Source: Lachnospiraceae bacterium UBA3820 (lineage in GTDB: Bacteria > Bacillota > Clostridia > Lachnospirales > Lachnospiraceae). Taken from it: a stretch of 20,719 bases of DNA. Below, piece after piece: positions 16,399 to 20,719 of the stretch. A program made the position numbers and the translations under genes. The stretch spans positions 1 to 20,719 of the forward strand of contig DFDU01000016.1 of assembly GCA_002369325.1 (NCBI GenBank). The letters run 5' to 3'. Below the pieces are notes generated by a model, which worked only from the letters and a program-made list of their open reading frames with translations, was not told where the DNA came from and did no database searches. Within the stretch, counting starts at the first letter, position 1; every line of letters starts with the position of its first letter.

Positions 16399-17833
16399 TC
16401 TTTCGACTTTAACATTGACCGTTCCGTTATATATTGCAGATGCTGTTTTGAGCGGTTTATATGGGCTGGATCTGTTAAAAACACGATATGAAAAGAAGAT
16501 AACGGTCATTCTTTGGACTATAATCTATCTTGCAGTAGATATTGTTATATATGAGATTCTTGAGATAGATAGAGATGTGATGGGGATTGTTATCAATCTC
16601 GTTGTACTGTTTGCGCTTCAATCACTTTTATTCAAATGTGATTATAAGAGACAGATTTTTGTTACTTTCAGTTTTTCGGCCGGGAGAGGATTGATTAAAT
16701 ATATTATCAGTGTGCTTTATTATTTAATCTCTATGTTGACAGGAGGCATGATAGAGCGAATCATATTATCTTCCGAAGAAATGACGATGGAAAGGGCAAA
16801 TGCAGTTTCAACTACTATTTTGGTCATACAAGGTATTATCTGTGTAGCGGTATATGTGATCATATTTTACTTATATCTGAAAACATTAAGCAGAAAGTAT
16901 ATTTACAAGGGATATGAGACAAGTTTTGGTGAAAATATTTTCTTAGTGTTCCCTTGTATCGCGGCTCTTTGTGTTTCAATCACCATGCGGGTCCTGATAC
17001 TAAGATTCAGTGAAGGGATGGGGGTGCTGGTATATGAACAAGTTCCGGAAACAGTGTTTTGGATCATAGTAATCTGTGTTTTATTACTTGGAACTATTAT
17101 AGCTACTATGATGTTGTTTCAATATCTTATAGAGCGTAATGAAGATAGTCGGAAACAGGTCATTCTTGAAAACCAGGTGGAGCAGCTACACAGGGAAATA
17201 GAGGATATAGAGGAAATTTACACTGATCTGCGGGGACTGAAGCATGATATGAGAAGCCACCTGAACAATATCATGCAATATGTAAAAGGTGTTGGGAATG
17301 GCGATACCAGAGAGATTGACGAATACATTGGACAAATAGAAGATGCTGTAAACAGGCTGGATTTTTCATCAAAAAGCGGAAACCCGATTACGGATATCAT
17401 CATCTATCAAAGGCAACAGGAAGCCAGAAAGCAGGAGATAAGTCTCGATGTTGATTTTGTGGCTCCTAATGCTGAGCAGATAGATATTTATGATATTGCC
17501 GTGATTCTGAATAATGCTTTGGATAATGCTTTTGAAGCCTGCCCCAAACTGGGTGGACACCGGGAGATTTCCCTTAAATCCTATATGAAGGGAACACTTT
17601 TCTTTATTGAGATCGGAAACGATTTTGATGGAAGCGTGACTATAGACAAAGAAACGGGATTGCCTGTGACAAATAAGAAGGATAAGCGGCTGCATGGTAT
17701 AGGTCTGTCGAATATCCAAAAATGCGCAAGAAAATATATGGGAGATGTGGATATCGAGGTTCATTTAGAAGGTGGGCGGAAGAGATTTGTATTGACTGTG
17801 ATGATGAACGGAAAGATTTCACTGCAAAAATGA
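16391..17833 (+). CDS. GHKL-type sensor histidine kinase (AgrC-like)
   Basis: This 480-residue membrane kinase has about six TM helices in its first 250 residues, a coiled linker (about 255-278), the phosphoacceptor H285 in LKHDMRSHL, and a C-terminal ATPase domain with N-box NNALDNAFEACPK and glycine motif HGIGLSNIQK. This matches the AgrC/FsrC/ComD group, whose members usually sense peptides. The ATG lies 8 bases inside the end of the regulator gene, with GGAGGT 7 bases upstream. No AgrB-type peptidase or AgrD-type peptide gene is visible on either side, so the signal is unknown. The last codons overlap a LytTR-type box that belongs to the next promoter. Confidence 0.93.
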   Translation: MFDLSTLTLTVPLYIADAVLSGLYGLDLLKTRYEKKITVILWTIIYLAVDIVIYEILEIDRDVMGIVINLVVLFALQSLLFKCDYKRQIFVTFSFSAGRGLIKYIISVLYYLISMLTGGMIERIILSSEEMTMERANAVSTTILVIQGIICVAVYVIIFYLYLKTLSRKYIYKGYETSFGENIFLVFPCIAALCVSITMRVLILRFSEGMGVLVYEQVPETVFWIIVICVLLLGTIIATMMLFQYLIERNEDSRKQVILENQVEQLHREIEDIEEIYTDLRGLKHDMRSHLNNIMQYVKGVGNGDTREIDEYIGQIEDAVNRLDFSSKSGNPITDIIIYQRQQEARKQEISLDVDFVAPNAEQIDIYDIAVILNNALDNAFEACPKLGGHREISLKSYMKGTLFFIEIGNDFDGSVTIDKETGLPVTNKKDKRLHGIGLSNIQKCARKYMGDVDIEVHLEGGRKRFVLTVMMNGKISLQK

Positions 17834-17879
17834 CGGCGTTCACGCAAAGTCTGTTAATTACTGATGATTATCATACGAT
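17818..17879 (+). promoter_or_regulatory. Second pair of LytTR-type boxes, before the paralogue operon
   Basis: TTCACTGCAA (17818-17827) and TTCACGCAA (17839-17847) again start 21 bases apart. The first box lies in the last codons of the kinase gene. A weak -10, TACGAT (17874-17879), follows 35 bases after the start of the second box. The shared box and identical spacing with 15571-15601 indicate that the LytTR regulator controls the two downstream genes. This is an inference that needs a binding test. Confidence 0.6.
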
Positions 17880-17898
17880 AGAGTAGGTAGAAGAATAA

Positions 17899-17913
17899 TC
17901 CCATGCTATGGGA
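17899..17913 (+). promoter_or_regulatory. Leader hairpin next to the ribosome binding site
   Basis: TCCCAT (17899-17904), a 3-base loop and ATGGGA (17908-17913) form a perfect 6-bp hairpin ending 3 bases before the AGGAGGA site (17917-17923). There is no T-run, so it is not a terminator. It may protect the 5' end or affect ribosome access. The hairpin is seen; the function is a guess. Confidence 0.4.
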
Positions 17914-17930
17914 GACAGGAGGATTTGCAT

Positions 17931-18512
17931 ATGAAGATTTCAGGTTCATATAACCCTTATTCGATAAACAATAATACGGGGTCAACAAGTAAGAAGGCAA
18001 CTAATGTGAAGGACTATTCAAATTATCTTACACAGAAATATCCATGTTTGACTCCCGGAAAGAATGTAGCTGTATCTGTTACAGGTGGACTTTTGAGAAA
18101 AGCTATGGCTGATGAGAAAACAGGGGCATGGTTGGAGAGAGAACTTGCAAAGGCACCGGATTACATTAAAGAAGCTCAGCAGTCAGCTATAGCGCATGGT
18201 TCTACACTTAATTATGTTTCTATCGAATTTGGTGAAGAGTATACTACTATGACTGTGTGTGGCGTAACCAATGGTGGCGGAACAGACCCGGACATCGATA
18301 AATGGTTGGAGAGGATTAAAGAGAAAAAGGAAAAGCAGAAAGAAGAGAACAAAAAGCTTGAAAAGAAACAGGAAGAACAGCGTTTGAAGGAAGCTTCATT
18401 TACTACAGAGTTTCGAGGCAAAGATTTAGAGGATCTGACGAAACAGTTCACTATGAAGCTGTCGGGAATGATGACACTGCTTTCTGGTGGAGCGTTTGAT
18501 ATACGCGGATGA
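17931..18512 (+). CDS. Uncharacterised coiled-coil protein, first of a tandem paralogous pair
   Basis: The 193-residue product starts at the ATG at 17931, which has AGGAGGA 7 bases upstream; a TTG at 17925 is too close. There is no signal peptide or TM segment. A polar Ser/Asn-rich N-terminus (1-26) is followed by DYSNYLTQKYPCL (28-40), a globular part ending in GGGTDPD (to residue 121), a highly charged Lys/Glu helix (122-153), and a C-terminus with LSGMMTLLSGGAFDIRG. The order matches the next gene's product. It resembles small clostridial proteins of unknown function (possibly the DUF6033 group, from memory only). The preceding LytTR-type boxes suggest it is an output of the adjacent two-component system. 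Function unknown. Confidence 0.85.
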   Translation: MKISGSYNPYSINNNTGSTSKKATNVKDYSNYLTQKYPCLTPGKNVAVSVTGGLLRKAMADEKTGAWLERELAKAPDYIKEAQQSAIAHGSTLNYVSIEFGEEYTTMTVCGVTNGGGTDPDIDKWLERIKEKKEKQKEENKKLEKKQEEQRLKEASFTTEFRGKDLEDLTKQFTMKLSGMMTLLSGGAFDIRG

Positions 18513-18531
18513 ATTGAAGGAGGCAAAAATT

Positions 18532-19203
18532 ATGTCATTGGAGATAAGCAACGGTGTTACATCGCAGGTTATGGATTTGAAAACCCCTACGTCGGGCGTG
18601 ACGAAAAAAGAAGAAATCAAGACCGGTTATAAGAATGTGGATGATTATTCCAAATACTTGCAGGACAAGTATAGCTATATGAATGCAGGCAGTACTTCTA
18701 TGCAGGGTGTTCCTGTTAATGTGAATGTATCGAAAGCATTTTTGCAGAAATGCAAAGATGATCCGGAAAAAGCCGCATACTTGGAGGAAAACCTAAAAGC
18801 GATTCCTGATTGCGTTAAGTCGTTACGCAGTGCAGTAAATGCTGCTCCGGGAAGTCCAGTTGTGACATATGCCTCGTACAACATAGATGAGAATGGAAAT
18901 ATTTCCTGCACAAGTGGAAGTACAAACGATCCCGATGGGAAAATTGCAAGAGAGAATGCTAAGAAAAAAGCTGAGGAAAATAGGGCAGCTAAAGAGAAGG
19001 TAGAAAAGAAACGTGCAGAGAAAAAGGCAGAACAGGAACGTATTGAAAAACGTCGGGTAGAGAAAGCTGAAGCGAAAGATAAGACAGATGAGTTTACTAT
19101 TTCTGCTGTTGGAACAAATGTCAGAAGTGTTACCGCTAAGCTGGCTGAAGGAGTGTTATCAGGGAGCGTAAGCGGTACTGTTGGATTTGATGTGAAGGCG
19201 TGA
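18532..19203 (+). CDS. Uncharacterised coiled-coil protein, second paralogue
   Basis: The 223-residue product starts at the ATG at 18532, after AAGGAGG (18517-18523) and 19 bases behind the first paralogue. An in-frame ATG at 18487 overlaps that gene and has no ribosome site. It shares the layout of its neighbour: a polar N-terminus, DDYSKYLQDKYSYM (37-50), a globular region ending in STNDPD, then a longer Lys/Glu/Ala-rich helix with repeated KKRAEKKAEQ-like units, and a Gly/Ser/Val-rich C-terminus (GVLSGSVSGTVGFDVKA). Other shared positions include a WLE/YLE-x5-A/K-P-D segment. There is no signal peptide. The pair looks like an old duplication with strong divergence. A terminator follows. 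Function unknown. Confidence 0.85.
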   Translation: MSLEISNGVTSQVMDLKTPTSGVTKKEEIKTGYKNVDDYSKYLQDKYSYMNAGSTSMQGVPVNVNVSKAFLQKCKDDPEKAAYLEENLKAIPDCVKSLRSAVNAAPGSPVVTYASYNIDENGNISCTSGSTNDPDGKIARENAKKKAEENRAAKEKVEKKRAEKKAEQERIEKRRVEKAEAKDKTDEFTISAVGTNVRSVTAKLAEGVLSGSVSGTVGFDVKA

Positions 19204-19239
19204 TTGCAAAATGGATGTTATTATAGCGTAAAGAATGAT

Positions 19240-19286
19240 GGTCGGTAAAAGGATTGATTTTCTCAGCCGACCGTTTTTTATTTTTT
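19240..19286 (+). terminator. Rho-independent terminator after the paralogue operon
   Basis: GGTCGG (19240-19245) pairs with CCGACC (19267-19272). An inner AAAA/TTTT pairing may extend the stem within the 21-base loop. The stem is followed by G, six T, A and six T. It closes the 17931-19203 operon. Confidence 0.8.
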
Positions 19287-19492
19287 CTTCTTGCCACGTC
19301 CACTTCCTTTAACTGGTTTTCAGAGATCAGAGTAGCGCTGCAAAATGTCGGTAAAGGTCTTAAACTCGTATGGATCCATTTTGGTAAAATTGATTTTGAA
19401 AAGTTTGCTGTACATAACCATTTGAGCCTGAGTGGCATTGTCTGCAGTTTTTAATACATGCTTTAAATACGGTATATATTTCGACGCTAGGT
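19287..19492 (-). other. Possible decayed minus-strand coding fragment in a gene-poor stretch
   Basis: No intact gene lies between 19204 and 19830. On the minus strand from about 19490 to 19320 the translation looks protein-like, including FKINFTKMDPYEFKTFTDIL, then meets a TGA at 19320-19322 and continues in frame as KPVKGSGRGKKKK to another stop. No good start or ribosome site is seen, and its upstream end runs into the antisense of the transglutaminase fragment. I read it as a possible gene remnant of unknown family. It could equally be a chance open frame. Confidence 0.25.
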
Positions 19493-19717
19493 AGGTGGAT
19501 TCGATTAGATGCCAGAGGCAATAAAGATGGGGTAAATGCTCAGTTTTCTTTAGATGAAGAAATATTGGCTTTTCACATTTGTTCGGAAGGGGAAGTAGTT
19601 TATCATGATAATCATTCAGAACCGGATCAGGGGTTGATGGAAGTGTTAGAGACAAGCAGTGATGCAATAGATATGTATCTTCATCATTTGCCAGATAAAT
19701 TGTCTTATGACAATTAG
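19493..19717 (+). pseudogene. C-terminal remnant of a transglutaminase-like protein
   Basis: The + strand frame starting at 19493 encodes about 74 residues beginning RWIRLDARGNKDGVNAQFSL and ending in LHHLPDKLSYDN before a TAG at 19715-19717. I recognise this as the end of the predicted transglutaminase/protease-like domain, where the W-x-RLDARGNK segment carries the catalytic aspartate. The upstream parts, with the Cys and His of the catalytic triad, are missing, and bases just before 19493 do not continue the family. There is no start codon or ribosome site at the break. This is a 5'-truncated gene fragment, a sign of rearrangement at about 19490. Identification is from memory of the family. 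Confidence 0.65.
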
Positions 19718-19760
19718 ATAATATAAAATTTTACCTTGCATTATTGGAAAAAAGAATGAC

Positions 19761-19789
19761 TTGAAAAATATAGTAGCAAATGATACAAT
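19761..19789 (+). promoter_or_regulatory. Sigma-A promoter of the XRE-fusion gene
   Basis: TTGAAA (19761-19766) and TACAAT (19784-19789) are each five of six matches to consensus, with an ideal 17-base spacer. Transcription would begin near 19796, about 35 bases before the ATG at 19831. Confidence 0.7.
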
Positions 19790-19790
19790 G

Positions 19791-19804
19791 TCCGAAAACT
19801 CGGA
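19791..19804 (+). promoter_or_regulatory. Candidate operator of the XRE protein
   Basis: TCCGA-AAAC-TCGGA is a perfect 5-bp inverted repeat just after the -10 element, covering the expected start of transcription. That is a usual place for an autoregulatory HTH operator. It could also form a small RNA hairpin. Confidence 0.45.
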
Positions 19805-19830
19805 AAGACAGAATGAGAGGATATTGTATC

Positions 19831-20712
19831 ATGAATATATATGAAAAAATCTTTGCAAGACTAGAAGAATTACATATGAGCCAGATTGAATTATCACGAA
19901 GAACTGGTATTGCTACCAGTACCATCAGCGACTGGCGTAAGAAAAAGATTAATCCTCAGGCGGACAAGTTAGTTGCTATTTGTAGAGCTCTTGATATGTC
20001 GCTTGTGGATTTGCTTTGTGCTGAGGAAGAATCTGATCAGGCAACGCAGACAGATTATATACATGATGAAAAACATATCATAGAAGTAATTAGAAACTCG
20101 GATTTAAAAACGAAAAGAAGATTATTAAGATACTTTGAATTAGTTAATATATGTAAAGAAATCAATCAAGAAAATGACTCAAAAAATATGAAGAGAAATG
20201 TATCTATTATACAGGATGTTGATGGAAATAATATTGTTATTATAAATGATATAAGATTTAAGGGAAAACGTTCAGTAGATTGGAAGGATGTTCGAGAATA
20301 TTTAAGAGAGTATGTTGGGGAATTTTATATGATTGCTTCAACTGGAGATGTTGTATATATTGGTTCAGATCTTCCGAAGGAATATAGTGGATCGAAATAT
20401 ACAAACAGTATTAGAGGAACAAATGCAAAGGCAAAAGCAAATGCAGCAACAGGACTTCCTGAAATGATAGAAATAGCAGTTGGAAAACATTTTAGAGAGA
20501 ATCAAGAGGATAAACATAAAAGAGACGCAAAAAAAGGATGGTATAGATATGACTCGCGATTTGCGCTTCCGGTATATGACGATAAGGGTGAAGTAGAAAG
20601 ATATAATGTTTTTCATGCCTCTATGCTTGTACGTCATTCAAATGATGGAAAGTTGTACTTGTATGATGTTATAGACATAAAAAAAGAAACGAGCAACTCT
20701 CTCGGCGAATAA
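19831..20712 (+). CDS. XRE-type HTH protein fused to a putative phage-type nuclease-like C-terminal domain
   Basis: The 293-residue product starts at the ATG at 19831, with GAGAGG about 10 bases upstream; the in-frame ATG at 19780 lies inside the -10 region. Residues 1-62 form a classic XRE/Cro-like HTH (MSQIELSRRTGIATSTISDW). A helical linker (about 75-120) leads to a beta-rich domain (about 128-288) with VGEFYMIASTGDVVYIGSD, a Lys/Ala-rich helix, KKGWYRYDSRFALPVYD and VRHSNDGKLYLYDVIDIKKE. This C-terminal part resembles a domain at the end of large clostridial phage and conjugative-element proteins. I tentatively place it near the BECR-fold nuclease-like families (PBECR), from memory. It may be a self-repressed toxin or a regulator that senses phage components. 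No partner antitoxin gene is visible before the window ends. Confidence 0.85.
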   Translation: MNIYEKIFARLEELHMSQIELSRRTGIATSTISDWRKKKINPQADKLVAICRALDMSLVDLLCAEEESDQATQTDYIHDEKHIIEVIRNSDLKTKRRLLRYFELVNICKEINQENDSKNMKRNVSIIQDVDGNNIVIINDIRFKGKRSVDWKDVREYLREYVGEFYMIASTGDVVYIGSDLPKEYSGSKYTNSIRGTNAKAKANAATGLPEMIEIAVGKHFRENQEDKHKRDAKKGWYRYDSRFALPVYDDKGEVERYNVFHASMLVRHSNDGKLYLYDVIDIKKETSNSLGE

Positions 20713-20719
20713 TCGCTTA

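Noticed and set aside
18426..18467. Single TTCACTATGAA inside the first paralogue as a further LytTR box
   Set aside because: It has no partner box at 21 bases and lies in the middle of a coding region, so a chance match is likely.
19254..19454. + strand ORF of 66 codons after the terminator
   Set aside because: It begins inside the terminator and has no ribosome site, and its translation shows no protein-like pattern.
1..20719. CRISPR arrays, tRNA or rRNA genes, insertion sequences and riboswitches
   Set aside because: No regularly spaced repeats, tRNA-like folds, transposase genes or known riboswitch cores were found by eye on either strand.

Overview
The window looks like a low-GC Clostridia chromosome, most likely Lachnospiraceae. 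The grounds are the codon use, strong AGGAGG-type ribosome binding sites, a 'type 2' GalT of about 500 residues, a MutS2 with a clostridial-looking Smr domain, and a C-terminal extension on the RumA-type rRNA methyltransferase that I associate with this family. This assignment rests on protein recognition only. Every gene I accept is on the + strand.

Bases 1-14610 are a dense, mostly housekeeping and signalling block with gaps of 0-70 bases and no visible terminator. In order: the 3' part of mutS2; an OmpR-type response regulator with its HAMP histidine kinase; a YhaM-type OB-fold/HD exoribonuclease; the Leloir genes galE-galK-galT; a 1249-residue membrane protein joining a degenerate GGDEF, an intact EAL, a histidine kinase, a receiver and an Hpt domain; a small protein with a degenerate and a canonical receiver; and an RlmD/RlmCD-type 23S rRNA uracil methyltransferase. 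The last two signalling proteins can be read as a phosphorelay that also carries a c-di-GMP phosphodiesterase.

The methyltransferase ORF stops at a TAG at 14608, but its C-terminal module continues in the same frame to 14805. Everything after that looks accessory.

Bases 14814-20712 hold: a two-TM protein of unknown function with a terminator; an AgrA/AgrC-like LytTR regulator and GHKL sensor kinase; two tandem, divergent paralogues of an unrecognised small coiled-coil protein; a strong terminator; a gene-poor stretch with the broken end of a transglutaminase-like gene; and an XRE-type HTH protein fused to a C-terminal domain like those in clostridial phage or conjugative-element proteins.

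The most interesting signal is regulatory. Two pairs of a 9-10 base box (TTCACTRCAA), with exactly 21 bases between box starts in each pair, lie before the LytTR regulator gene and before the paralogue pair. This suggests an autoregulated Agr-like two-component system whose local output is the two unknown proteins, with no recognisable AgrB/AgrD peptide genes nearby.
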